64,000 nucleotides of DNA from [Clostridium] citroniae WAL-17108 (GTDB lineage Bacteria; Bacillota; Clostridia; Lachnospirales; Lachnospiraceae), in NCBI RefSeq assembly GCF_000233455.1, contig NZ_JH376421.1:62001-126000 (forward strand), given 5' to 3'. Of this stretch, positions 15,546-24,078 are shown one piece after another (the stretch's first letter is position 1; every line of letters starts with the position of its first letter). The notes under the pieces were generated by a model. It was not told the origin of the DNA. It saw nothing but the letters and a program-made list of their open reading frames with translations, and did not search any database. The position numbers were made by a program, and so were the translations under genes.

Positions 15546-17522
15546 TCACAAGCCATACTTCTTTATCCTGCGGTAAATAGTGGCCCGGCTGATTCCCATC
15601 TGGCTTGCCGCCTTTGCAGGATTTCCTCCGGCTTTATGCAGCTCTTCCTGGAGATAGCGCAGTTCAGCCTCCTCCAGGGGATTTCTTTTGCCCTCCATCA
15701 CAGGAGGAATACTATGCTGTCCACTGTTTCTTTGCAGCAGGGCGTCTTCAATCTGCTGACCCATAATAATATTTTCAGACGCAACCACACAGACGCGCTC
15801 GCAGATATTGCGCAGTTCCCTTACATTTCCGCTCCACTCTGCCTGCTGCAGGCTGGCATAGGCAGACGGATCCACACTCATCTGTCTCTGATTTGTTTTC
15901 ATGTATTCCCTGAAAAAGCTTTCTGCCAGAAGGGGAATATCTTCCTTTCTCTCACAAAGCTTTGGCAGCCTCAGGTGCAGTACATCCAGACGGTAATACA
16001 GATCCTCCCGGAATTTGCCCTGGGCGATCATCTCCTCCAGGTTTTTATTAGTTGCACATATGATCCTTACATCTACCGGAGTCACCTTGTCATCCCCCAC
16101 ACGTATGATCTCCCGCTCCTGCAGCACACGCAGCAGCTTTCCCTGTACCCTGAGAGGGATCTCAGATATCTCATCAAGGAAGATGGTACCCCCATGGGCC
16201 AGTTCAAAAAAACCGGCTTTCCCGTTTTTATTTGCCCCGGTAAAGGCCCCGCCTACATAGCCGAATAGTTCAGCCTCCAGCAGGCTTTCGGTCAGGGCTG
16301 CGCAATTCACAGCCACAAAAGGTCCCTGGCTGCACAGGCTTTCCTGGTGGATACTCTGGGCAAACACCTCCTTCCCCGTTCCTGTGGCTCCGCAGATCAG
16401 GATATTGGCCCTGGTTTTTGCGTATTCCCTGGCCCGTTTTATCACATCGCACATGGCAGGGCTTGTCCCCACAATATCGTCAAATGAGCGTTTTGCCACA
16501 TGCCCGTGGGCATAGATCTGATTGCGGATCCGTCCTTCCAGCTGCTGGATGTGAGTCACATCCTGGATCATGATCATGCTTCCGTCAAATCTGCCCCCTG
16601 ACTTCATCGGCACAATATTGACCGCGAAAAAGCGGTTTCCGCAGGAAATAATACTGTCCGTCTCGCTCTTTTTTGACTGCAGGCGCCCGATGATCCCGCT
16701 TTGTTCCAGCACCTTAAGCATCAGCTCTTCCACTTTGTCAGATGGAGGAATGTCCCCCAGCAGGATCTTGACCGCTGCATTGTTATAGGCACGAAAATGC
16801 AACTCCTTGTCAAGGGAGATGATCCCCTCAAAGGAATGATCCAGAATATTCTTATAGAACTCCGTTTTCAGCCTTTGCCGGCTATAGACCACCGCGCTGT
16901 GCTGAGCCTCCACAATGGCGTGCCATGCCTCCTCAAAACTGATATCCTGGAAGATCACGTTCAACCCTTTTCTTTTTCCATAAGAATATCCATAGTTGCC
17001 GCAGATAAAGGTATCACATCCATCCTCTGCCGCCTGGTCCATTGCCGCCTCCACCGCAGGCTTAATCTCCTCCGGATCATTGGGGATCGCAACATTGTAG
17101 ATACTTAACTGTGCACCTCCTATCTTCTTAATGTCCGACAGATTAAACATGATAAAATTGTGGCCGATCAGACCGATCTTCCTTGAATGGAACATGCTGA
17201 CCGCCCGCTTGACATCCCGTTCCAGGGAGTTAAAGCCAATATGGACCTGAACCACTGGTATCTCCACAATCTTTCGCAGCATGACCCCGGCGCTTCCCCT
17301 GGTTATCAGCACATCCGCGTCCATGGGCACATGAAAGTTCTGGAAATTTACATAATCCGGCCTGGCAATCGTCTCCAGGGAAAACGTATACTCCTCATAA
17401 GTCCTGGGATTATTGGTTTGATAAACTTTCAATACCTCCTGAAAAATAGAATCCCAGCCCGGAGTAGGCGCGATCAGCACGATCTTCAATTTTATCTTAT
17501 CCTTTAACATATCTGCCCCCAT
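15546..17522 (-). CDS. PrpR-type sigma-54-dependent transcriptional activator
   Basis: A 658-residue enhancer-binding protein. Residues 10-190 form a PrpR_N sensor domain (DADVLITRGSAGVMLRKI is its hallmark). A PAS domain follows around 205-320 (HSFEGIISLDKELHFRAYNNAA). The AAA+ ATPase at about 340-570 has Walker A GATGTGKE, the sigma-54 contact loop GAFTGA, Walker B GGTIFLDEI and arginine-finger region YYRLDVLHLRLP. A Fis-type HTH closes the protein (NPAKAASQMGISRATIYRRIKKY). All motifs for opening a sigma-54 promoter are intact, and one lies 150 bp downstream. PrpR_N domains sense small acids or acyl compounds; here a uronate-derived acid is likely. It is 45 bp after the GH105 gene. Confidence 0.92.
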   Translation of the reverse strand: MGADMLKDKIKLKIVLIAPTPGWDSIFQEVLKVYQTNNPRTYEEYTFSLETIARPDYVNFQNFHVPMDADVLITRGSAGVMLRKIVEIPVVQVHIGFNSLERDVKRAVSMFHSRKIGLIGHNFIMFNLSDIKKIGGAQLSIYNVAIPNDPEEIKPAVEAAMDQAAEDGCDTFICGNYGYSYGKRKGLNVIFQDISFEEAWHAIVEAQHSAVVYSRQRLKTEFYKNILDHSFEGIISLDKELHFRAYNNAAVKILLGDIPPSDKVEELMLKVLEQSGIIGRLQSKKSETDSIISCGNRFFAVNIVPMKSGGRFDGSMIMIQDVTHIQQLEGRIRNQIYAHGHVAKRSFDDIVGTSPAMCDVIKRAREYAKTRANILICGATGTGKEVFAQSIHQESLCSQGPFVAVNCAALTESLLEAELFGYVGGAFTGANKNGKAGFFELAHGGTIFLDEISEIPLRVQGKLLRVLQEREIIRVGDDKVTPVDVRIICATNKNLEEMIAQGKFREDLYYRLDVLHLRLPKLCERKEDIPLLAESFFREYMKTNQRQMSVDPSAYASLQQAEWSGNVRELRNICERVCVVASENIIMGQQIEDALLQRNSGQHSIPPVMEGKRNPLEEAELRYLQEELHKAGGNPAKAASQMGISRATIYRRIKKYGL

Positions 17523-17567
17523 TTTACCCCTTGATAAAATAATTGTAGCAGATTGTTATCATCATAT

Positions 17568-18656
17568 CTAGTGTGGGGGATTATCTCCCAGAAGCCACTC
17601 GCTCCAGGCCATCATGCACGCACCCACTCCGTGCTGGTTGTCCTCCACCACCGGTTCACTCAGATAATATTTCACGCTGCCATCCCTGTCCCTTCGGTTA
17701 TAGGGCCCCGGTCCCAGGCCCGCGCTTTCGCAGATGCCTCCCAGTGTCCAGGTCCCATTCCTGTTCCGAAGCCAAGTGTCCCCAATACCCTTAAGGATCT
17801 GCGCACCTGCTTCAAAGCTGCCGGACCGCAGCATTCCCAGGCGTTCCCCTTTCATACAGGCATATGCCGCCATAGCACTGCCGGATGTCTCCGGATAATT
17901 CCCCTTCTCCCCGGGCAGGTCCACCAGTTGGTAAAACATCCTTGTCCCTGGATCCTGGAATTTCATCAAGTGATCCAGCGCTTCCTGGAGCAGCTCAGCC
18001 AGACGTTCTTCCTGTTTTTGTTCCACCAGCTCATAACAGTCCGCCAGGCTCATGAGATACCATCCCATTGCCCGCAGCCATACATTGGGAGACAGGCCGG
18101 TTTCCGGGTCGGCCCACTCTCTCCTTCGTTCCTCATCCCATGCATGGACATAAAGCCCTTTTTCCGGTACAAACAGTATTCTTCTCACATTCTCATACTG
18201 GGACATTGCGTCTTCTGAATTAACGGGATCCTGAAGATAAACCGGCATGGCCATATAAAGTCCGTCCAGCCACACCTGGTTGGGGTAAATATCCTTGTGC
18301 CAGAAATTGCCGTTTCTGGTCCTGGGATATTCCTTAAACAACTCCATCTTCTTCAAAAATCGCTGGTGAAACCTATCCTCCCCAGTCAGTCGTTCAAAGA
18401 CCATATCCGTCCTGGCTCCGCTGATCATGTCCAGATTATAGGGGCAGGGCGCATCATCCGGGAGCAGCCTGCCCTCTGTTATTTTAAAAATAACGTCCCG
18501 GTAAAAGGAATCCCCCGTGACACAAAACAGGTCATAACACCCCTTAACTATGAGATCATCCTTATAATCCCAACGACTCCATGGTCCGCCCCCGGAAATA
18601 CCTCGCTTTAAATACTGCCTGAAGTATGTCTCAAATCCTGTGGCCGTCTCTTTCAT
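17568..18656 (-). CDS. GH105/GH88-family unsaturated glycuronyl hydrolase
   Basis: A 362-residue (alpha/alpha)6-barrel protein with no signal peptide, so cytoplasmic. Such enzymes hydrate and release the 4,5-unsaturated uronate left at the end of oligosaccharides by polysaccharide lyases (YesR/YteR act on rhamnogalacturonan fragments). Visible family segments are NQVWLDGLYMAMPVY, LSPNVWLRAMGWYLMSLADC with the catalytic-region aspartates, TSGSAMAAYACMKGERLG and GVGACMMAWSEWL near the end. GGAGG is 5 nt before the ATG. It lies upstream of the PrpR-type activator on the same strand. Rhamnogalacturonan or glycosaminoglycan/ulvan type fragments are all possible. Confidence 0.82.
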   Translation of the reverse strand: MKETATGFETYFRQYLKRGISGGGPWSRWDYKDDLIVKGCYDLFCVTGDSFYRDVIFKITEGRLLPDDAPCPYNLDMISGARTDMVFERLTGEDRFHQRFLKKMELFKEYPRTRNGNFWHKDIYPNQVWLDGLYMAMPVYLQDPVNSEDAMSQYENVRRILFVPEKGLYVHAWDEERRREWADPETGLSPNVWLRAMGWYLMSLADCYELVEQKQEERLAELLQEALDHLMKFQDPGTRMFYQLVDLPGEKGNYPETSGSAMAAYACMKGERLGMLRSGSFEAGAQILKGIGDTWLRNRNGTWTLGGICESAGLGPGPYNRRDRDGSVKYYLSEPVVEDNQHGVGACMMAWSEWLLGDNPPH

Positions 18657-18691
18657 CGCAACCTCCGTTCTTTTGTATTGTACTCATTAAC

Positions 18692-18744
18692 AAAAGGATG
18701 CAGTTGCAGGCAAGGAATATCCTTCTACCTGCAAATGCACCCTT
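18692..18744 (-). terminator. Intrinsic terminator after spoIIID
   Basis: On the minus strand AAGGGTGCA plus TGCAGG pair with CCTGCA plus TGCATCCTT, ending in CCTTTTGTT. It begins about 10 bp after the spoIIID stop, separating it from the GH105 gene. Confidence 0.65.
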
Positions 18745-18753
18745 ATCCAGCTA

Positions 18754-19032
18754 CTACTCTTCTGTCTCCCTGCTGCACATCTGAAGCCTGTGCTGATATT
18801 TCTCCCTGGTAGCCAGACCTCCCCGGATATGGCGCTCGGACTTATTTACGTCCAGTACAATCCTTGCCTGGGCAGCCAGGGTGGGATTGATGTGTTCCAG
18901 CCGATCGGTTACATCCTTATGTACTGTGGATTTGCTTATCCCAAATTTCTTCGCCGTCTGCCTTACCGTGGCATTGTGGTCTATGATGTAATTGGCGATG
19001 GCTACCGCACGTTCTTCAATATACTCCTTCAA
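18754..19032 (-). CDS. spoIIID: Stage III sporulation transcriptional regulator SpoIIID
   Basis: A 92-residue DNA-binding protein that adjusts mother-cell gene expression during sporulation. The helix-turn-helix TVRQTAKKFGISKSTVHKDVTDRL, then INPTLAAQARIVLDVNKSERHIRGG, is the near-invariant SpoIIID core. The start is a TTG at 19032, 7 nt after AGGAG; no ATG or GTG is better placed. It is isolated among sugar-use genes, with a possible mother-cell sigma-E promoter upstream and a terminator downstream. Its presence marks the organism as an endospore former. Confidence 0.93.
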   Translation of the reverse strand: MKEYIEERAVAIANYIIDHNATVRQTAKKFGISKSTVHKDVTDRLEHINPTLAAQARIVLDVNKSERHIRGGLATREKYQHRLQMCSRETEE

Positions 19033-19092
19033 AATGAGTCTCCTGAGGATTTTTTTATATCTTATGCGGGAGATGGTAGGAATAGCACACCC

Positions 19093-19120
19093 TGTACGGA
19101 TTATTCTGTGATAAATATTG
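19093..19120 (-). promoter_or_regulatory. Candidate sigma-E-type promoter for spoIIID
   Basis: Minus-strand AATATT (-35) and CGTACA (-10, consensus CATACA) are 15 nt apart and 61 bp before the TTG start. B. subtilis spoIIID is sigma-E dependent, and the spacing and near-match fit that. Confidence 0.35.
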
Positions 19121-19160
19121 TAATTGTTCAGGACGGCTCATCTTCCTGAACTGTTACAAT
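19117..19160. promoter_or_regulatory. Long imperfect hairpin between dehydratase gene and spoIIID
   Basis: 17-nt arms 19117-19133 and 19144-19160 pair at 15 of 17 positions (core GTTCAGGA / TCCTGAAC). It begins 4 bp after the dehydratase stop. A weak T-rich tail on the minus strand suggests a terminator for the polysaccharide operon; it also overlaps the putative spoIIID -35. Confidence 0.5.
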
Positions 19161-19163
19161 ATA

Positions 19164-20291
19164 TTAAAAAGCCTTGTAAAACATATGGGACAACAAAAAT
19201 CCTTTCCGCCTGAGCCATTCCACATCCAAACGGAAAGGCAGTCCGGGCAGGTCGGGGATATGAAACCTTCCATCCCTGTTCTCAATGGTAACTTCCATGC
19301 AGTCCAGAACCGGCTGGTTACATACCTCCAGAAACTCCTCCATGGTATCCTCCCCTGCAGTGGCCATGAGAGGACAGGCAAACAGAGGAAGGCCGCCGGA
19401 GGAAAAATCCAGTCCGTTATCTGCCGCCATATCCCTTACCATCATCCATTCCTTTACCCCGGAAAAAGTGGAAGGCGTGGGCTGGAAGTGCCTGACGCCC
19501 GCTTCCAAATAAGGCTTAAACAGGTAGTGGTTTCTCACAGATTCCCCCGCTGCCACGATTATGGGAAGATCCCGGGCCAACTCACAGTAACCTGCAAAAT
19601 CATATGCGTGGACAGGCTCCTCAAACCATGCAATGTTATAAGCCTCCACCCTGTCTGCAAACCGCCTGGCACCCTCCGGCGAAAACACATGGTTTCCGTC
19701 AATCGCCAAGGACACATCCGGACCAATGGTTGCCCGGACCAGTTTCACCCGCTCCACGTCATAATCCAAACGGGTCCCAAATTCTGTTCCCACTTTCATC
19801 TTAACAGTGCGGTAGCCGCATTCCAAAAAATGCTCCATCTCTGCTGCCAGGGCCCTGCCGCTCAGATGAGTGCTTCCCCCGCTGCCATACACGGCCACGC
19901 TGTCCCTTACAGCCCCCAGGAAACGGTGGAAGGGCATCCGGACCCGTTTTGCCAGAATGTCGATTAGTATATACTCCAGTCTTCCCACTTCCGCCGCTGT
20001 TTCCCCATCAAACCCGGAGTTCCTGCACGCCCAATAGACCTTGTGCATCCACTCCCTGAAAGTCTTTTTCTCTCCTGTAAGAATCAGGGGAAGTATAGTA
20101 AGCTCCATAATGCCGGAGCAGGGACATACGCCTATGATTCCGTCCTCTGTGTACAATTCCAGATACTTGTTTACCTTGGAATGGGTAAACGGCCCTCCTG
20201 TGGCGTCATAAAAATGCTCCTTTTGGGGAACCGGCGCTATATTTATGACGGCTGCTCCTGTAAAACACAGTATTTCATCTTGGTATTCCAT
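19164..20291 (-). CDS. Enolase-superfamily acid-sugar dehydratase/racemase (mandelate racemase subgroup-like), copy 1
   Basis: A 375-residue TIM-barrel enzyme of the enolase superfamily, which uses Mg2+ to abstract a proton next to a carboxylate. Barrel motifs include YRTVKMKVG (catalytic-base strand), LAIDGNHVF, NIAWFEEPVH and AAGESVRNHY, which provide the metal ligands (D, E, E) and base Lys. The C-terminal part FQPTPSTFSGVKEW fits racemase/dehydratase members. It resembles the protein at 27429-28565 throughout, so the locus holds two paralogues. Substrate is probably an acid sugar or lactone released from plant glycans. Its ATG overlaps the end of the GH43 gene by 17 nt, implying coupled translation. 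Confidence 0.82.
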   Translation of the reverse strand: MEYQDEILCFTGAAVINIAPVPQKEHFYDATGGPFTHSKVNKYLELYTEDGIIGVCPCSGIMELTILPLILTGEKKTFREWMHKVYWACRNSGFDGETAAEVGRLEYILIDILAKRVRMPFHRFLGAVRDSVAVYGSGGSTHLSGRALAAEMEHFLECGYRTVKMKVGTEFGTRLDYDVERVKLVRATIGPDVSLAIDGNHVFSPEGARRFADRVEAYNIAWFEEPVHAYDFAGYCELARDLPIIVAAGESVRNHYLFKPYLEAGVRHFQPTPSTFSGVKEWMMVRDMAADNGLDFSSGGLPLFACPLMATAGEDTMEEFLEVCNQPVLDCMEVTIENRDGRFHIPDLPGLPFRLDVEWLRRKGFLLSHMFYKAF

Positions 20292-21957
20292 GGATCATTT
20301 CCCCCTCCATCCATTCACTAATGATTAAAAATCCCTCTTCAAACACGCCCTGTCCATGCTCTGCAAACAGTCCCACCATGGTTCCCGTATATGACCGTTC
20401 CATCATGGCCTCCGTGCATAAACCAGCAATCGCTCCCCGGCCCAGCTCTGTCCAGTCCCTGCTGTTTAAGCTGTAGTCAAAATAATATCCTTCTCTGTCT
20501 GCCCGTATCCTGAGCCACAGCTTTTCCCTCTCCCGGTCCAGCCGGATCTCACCGGTGACAGCGCCCAGGTCATGTATGTGCTTATACAGGGTGAGCCTGC
20601 ATCCTGTTTCATCTTTCACAACCGCCATATCGTAGTGGTTATAGCTGCTGTAATAGGCTGTCATCCCAAATCTCCCCTGCCCGCAGTCTTTTAGGTCCAC
20701 ACAGGAGCGCGCATCTATCACAAACTCCCTCTGTTCCCTGAGAATGCAGGCAGGGCTTCCCGTAGCGTTGTCAAGCCCGGTATCATTTCCCCTGAGCACA
20801 AGACGCCCGCCCCCGATTTCATAGCAGTGTGGGTGAGGATTGCGTATGTACCATAGATCCCCGGGCATCCTGTCCGCTCTGAAATCCAATTCCCATTGCT
20901 CCCGGACAATTTCCTCTGACTCTGTTTCCTCTGATTTTGTTTCCTCCGCTTTTGTTTCCTCCGCTTTTGTTTCCTCCGCTTTTGCAGTCCCGGTTCCGTC
21001 CCCTTCAGGTTCGGCCGCACACATTTCATCCCTCTCTGTTCCGGGCGGTCCATCCATCATTCGTTCCGTTTTGCTGTCCATCATTAGTTCCACGCGTCCG
21101 TCCTTTCCCATAACAGGCCATCCGTCCCTCCACACCACAGGGACCAGAAATGTCTCCCGGCCCAGGTTATGAAGCAGGTAATCCCCAAACATCCGGATTC
21201 CCAGACACACAGCCCACCAGTTTCCGTACTGGTCCTGAACCAGGTCCCCGTGTCCTACGGCCTGGACCACCCTCCAGTTCTCCTCCTGATGGGATAACAG
21301 CGGATTGTGGGGACAGGGCTCATATCCTGATATCAGGTTCCTGGACCTTTGTATCACTGCCCTGTGGCTGTACTGCGTGCCGCCCTCCGCGGTCAGCAGA
21401 TAATACCATCCATCCCTTTTATAAATGTGGGGACCTTCCGCGCATTTTCCACCACAGCCTTTACTGATCACATATTTATCCGATAGGATCTCACCGGTCA
21501 GGGGATCCAGCACAAATGCAATAATCCCCCGTTTTCCTTCCAGACTCCCCTTCCCGCAGTACCAGCAGGTCCCGTCCTCATCCCAGAACAGGGACGGATC
21601 GATGCCGTTCTGGTCAATGACCACAGGGTCGGACCATGGCCCGCCAATGGATGGGGAATGCACAATAAAGTTTCCGATCCCGTCCACATCCGTGGTGATC
21701 ATATAAAACCTGCCCTCATGATGGCGCAGAGTGGGTGCAAAGATTCCCCTGGAGCTACGCCTCTCCTCCAGCCGTACCTGACTGTCCCTGGTCAGGCAGT
21801 GCCCGGCCAAAGACCAGTCCGTCAGATTCCTGCTATGGAACACTGGCACCCCCGGCCAATAGGTAAAGGAGGAGGTAGCCATATAAAAGTCCTCTTCCAC
21901 CCTGCATATGCTGGGATCCGGGTGAAATCCACGCAGCACCGGATTACGATATCTCAT
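20275..21957 (-). CDS. GH43-family glycoside hydrolase (beta-xylosidase/arabinofuranosidase type)
   Basis: A 560-residue five-bladed propeller hydrolase with C-terminal beta-sandwich, lacking a signal peptide. The start YRNPVLRGFHPDPSICRVEEDFYMATSSF with FHPDPS is diagnostic of GH43 (the Asp is the catalytic base). IDPSLFWDEDG and KCAEGPHIYKRDGWYYLL (acidic residue in EGPH) follow. The C-terminal part, FDYSLNSRDW, fits the GH43_C2 lectin-like domain. Between the domains is a Lys-Ala-Glu-Glu-Thr tandem repeat. ATG at 21957 follows GGGGAGG. It overlaps both neighbours, the propeller protein upstream and the dehydratase downstream, so this is one operon. Likely acts on imported xylo- or arabino-oligosaccharides. 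Confidence 0.88.
   Translation of the reverse strand: MRYRNPVLRGFHPDPSICRVEEDFYMATSSFTYWPGVPVFHSRNLTDWSLAGHCLTRDSQVRLEERRSSRGIFAPTLRHHEGRFYMITTDVDGIGNFIVHSPSIGGPWSDPVVIDQNGIDPSLFWDEDGTCWYCGKGSLEGKRGIIAFVLDPLTGEILSDKYVISKGCGGKCAEGPHIYKRDGWYYLLTAEGGTQYSHRAVIQRSRNLISGYEPCPHNPLLSHQEENWRVVQAVGHGDLVQDQYGNWWAVCLGIRMFGDYLLHNLGRETFLVPVVWRDGWPVMGKDGRVELMMDSKTERMMDGPPGTERDEMCAAEPEGDGTGTAKAEETKAEETKAEETKSEETESEEIVREQWELDFRADRMPGDLWYIRNPHPHCYEIGGGRLVLRGNDTGLDNATGSPACILREQREFVIDARSCVDLKDCGQGRFGMTAYYSSYNHYDMAVVKDETGCRLTLYKHIHDLGAVTGEIRLDREREKLWLRIRADREGYYFDYSLNSRDWTELGRGAIAGLCTEAMMERSYTGTMVGLFAEHGQGVFEEGFLIISEWMEGEMIHGIPR
20910..20984 (-). repeat. Five 15-nt tandem units inside the GH43 gene
   Basis: Plus-strand units TTTCCTCCGCTTTTG occur three times exactly (20940-20984), preceded by two variants (20910-20939). 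They encode a Glu/Lys/Thr-rich linker between catalytic and C-terminal domains. Copy change would keep the frame. Confidence 0.9.
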
Positions 21958-23968
21958 GTTCCTCCCCTGTTCTCCGGGTCCACCTGGCAAAGGAATATTC
22001 TCCCCGGTAATTGGAGGAATTATAATGGGGATATTTTTCCGGGATATATTCCCGGTCTTTTATAGCGCATGGACGGTCCTGGGTGTAGATAAACATACGT
22101 CCGGCGTCCCATAGCACGATCTCATCCCTGGCATCACCGGTCATGTTGATCACCTCTGCGCACAGATCCGGATGGCCATCGTCCGGGAATGTAACCACCA
22201 CGTCACCATCACCGTCCAGCATACCTCCGTACTTGATATTTCCGTTAAGGAGGATCAATTCCGTCCCGTCCCCCTGCCAGTTCACAGGCGCTATAATATT
22301 ACCATTGGATCCCGGCTCCATATGCCACAGCTCATTTCCCTTACAGTCATGGAGATAGATGATACCCTGGTACTCCCAGTAGGTTGTGGTGCAGATCTCA
22401 AGTCCTCTCCTATCCGGGCAGTAATTGGCCGCGCTGATCCGCTGTCCGTGCCCGTTCAGGTCCCGGTGTCTGATATTTCCCTGCTTATCCACAATCATAA
22501 AGCCTTCCCAGCCGGAAACCATTGCGATCATCTCATCCTCGTCCGGGTCAAATTTTCCCACAATGATCTCGTCCGTGTGGTCAATCTCAATGGGAAGTGT
22601 CCAGATCAGGTTCCCGTCACTGCCTATCATATTATAGCAGCTGAAAATTTCATCCTTTCCATCCCCGTTAAAATCATAACCATATGGGAAGTGTCCTGTA
22701 TTTTTGTAATTAAATTTCCACAAAAGCTCCAGATTGCTGTTATACACCCAGAGGCGCGAATACCGGTCCTTAATCAGGATGTCTGATGGGCGCTCATTGC
22801 CTGACACATTTACGATCCTGACAGCATCCACGTTAAGCCGGTCAAATCCGTGCTTTTGGAATTCGATTCCCAGAAGCTGGTCCCCGGGTATCTCATTCAT
22901 TGGGGTGTGGATCCATTTTCTTACCTCTCCCGTACGGCCGTCCAGCACCATCAGTTTAAAGTCCCTGGCCATGATCACCTCATCATACCCATCCCCGTCA
23001 ATATCATAGACCTGGAATGGAAGATCGGCTGTGACATTCTGGTTCTCCTTCAGGCCGGAGGGCTCGCCCACCTGCCAGAGGATCTCCCCTGTATCCATAT
23101 TCACCGCAGTCAGGCAGCTGATATTGGAATAGCGATCCTTATGGACACGTTTCTGGTGCTGGGCCATAACAAAGTACCAGTCATCTCCCCCCATCAGGTG
23201 TCCGAAACGTATCTGCCTTGCTGCCCCATAATTCTTCAGGTCGATCACCTTATGAAGCTTTGGCTGCGCATATCTGCTCCGCTTTTCTGCCACCCGCAGT
23301 TCTTTTTCCCGTTTTTCCTTAAGAAAGGTTTCGTAGGATTCCTCACTTGTCCGGACCAGGACATCGGTGAACTGGGCCGGCATATAGCTGGAAATCGCAA
23401 TCTTTCCATAGGCGTAGTCTGAATCCTCCATTGTGAGCACGGTCTCCCCGTTGATCCTGCCTGTGAAATGACTTCCTCTGCACTCTACTTCCAAAAGGTA
23501 ATGTTCGTCAGACGTAAATGCGTACTCTGCCTCGGCTATCAGGTATCTGTTTTTTTTATGAATCTTCCAGAACTGTACTTTCTGGTCATTGAGATAGAAT
23601 GCATAATTCATCAGGGATGTCTGGTATCTGAATACCAGCCCGGCTTCCTCCGTGGTACACAAAGGCCGCACCTTGACCTGTGCCGTGTAATCCCTCCATT
23701 CCACCTCTCCGGCAACCAGAAGAGGGCTGACATTCTTTGTCAGGGGATTACGCACCCTCATCTGTTCCATATACCTGTCCCCGTCCATTTCCGTGATCAG
23801 CCAGCTAGGTCCCCGGTAATTGGCATTTACGATCGGATCATACCACTGGCCCGTGTAGCCCTGAACCGGATAATAATGATATTCTCCCATGGCCGTATGG
23901 GCATGGTCGTAGGGAAATGAGCCGATTGGAAATGATGTAAAATCATCCTGTAATAATATGCAATCCAT
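21944..23968 (-). CDS. Cytoplasmic protein with lectin-like domain and calcium-type beta-propeller (rhamnogalacturonan-lyase-like)
   Basis: A 674-residue protein with no signal peptide. Residues 1-225 look like a concanavalin/DUF1080-type beta-sandwich (EVEWRDYTAQVKVRPLCTTEEAGLVFRY style strands, GRINGETVLTMED). After a charged helix (about 215-245) a propeller follows, with repeated acidic loops DIDGDGYDEVI, DFNGDGKDEIF, FDPDEDEMIA and GDARDEIVLWD. Such loops occur in FG-GAP proteins and in PL11 rhamnogalacturonan lyases, to which the late IVLWDAGRMFIYTQD segment is also similar. I do not recognise an exact family. In this operon, between an ABC importer and a GH43, a lyase or binding function on imported oligosaccharides is inferred. 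AGGAGG precedes the ATG. Confidence 0.6.
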   Translation of the reverse strand: MDCILLQDDFTSFPIGSFPYDHAHTAMGEYHYYPVQGYTGQWYDPIVNANYRGPSWLITEMDGDRYMEQMRVRNPLTKNVSPLLVAGEVEWRDYTAQVKVRPLCTTEEAGLVFRYQTSLMNYAFYLNDQKVQFWKIHKKNRYLIAEAEYAFTSDEHYLLEVECRGSHFTGRINGETVLTMEDSDYAYGKIAISSYMPAQFTDVLVRTSEESYETFLKEKREKELRVAEKRSRYAQPKLHKVIDLKNYGAARQIRFGHLMGGDDWYFVMAQHQKRVHKDRYSNISCLTAVNMDTGEILWQVGEPSGLKENQNVTADLPFQVYDIDGDGYDEVIMARDFKLMVLDGRTGEVRKWIHTPMNEIPGDQLLGIEFQKHGFDRLNVDAVRIVNVSGNERPSDILIKDRYSRLWVYNSNLELLWKFNYKNTGHFPYGYDFNGDGKDEIFSCYNMIGSDGNLIWTLPIEIDHTDEIIVGKFDPDEDEMIAMVSGWEGFMIVDKQGNIRHRDLNGHGQRISAANYCPDRRGLEICTTTYWEYQGIIYLHDCKGNELWHMEPGSNGNIIAPVNWQGDGTELILLNGNIKYGGMLDGDGDVVVTFPDDGHPDLCAEVINMTGDARDEIVLWDAGRMFIYTQDRPCAIKDREYIPEKYPHYNSSNYRGEYSFARWTRRTGEEHEIS

Positions 23969-24042
23969 TGATGCATCCTCCTTTATATTGCCGGGGCGTG
24001 TCCCGTATGCCTCAGACCCCCCTCCGGCAACCTTTCATGTAA

Positions 24043-24073
24043 AAGGCGCAGCCAGTCCAGCTGCCTGCGCCTT
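24043..24073 (-). promoter_or_regulatory. Attenuator-like hairpin after the sugar-binding protein gene
   Basis: Minus-strand AAGGCGCAGGCAG and CTGGCTGCGCCTTTT form a 13-bp stem with one mismatch and a short T tail, 6 bp after the binding-protein stop. Probably lowers read-through to, or protects the RNA 5' of, the downstream enzyme genes. Confidence 0.65.
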
Positions 24074-24078
24074 GTGTC

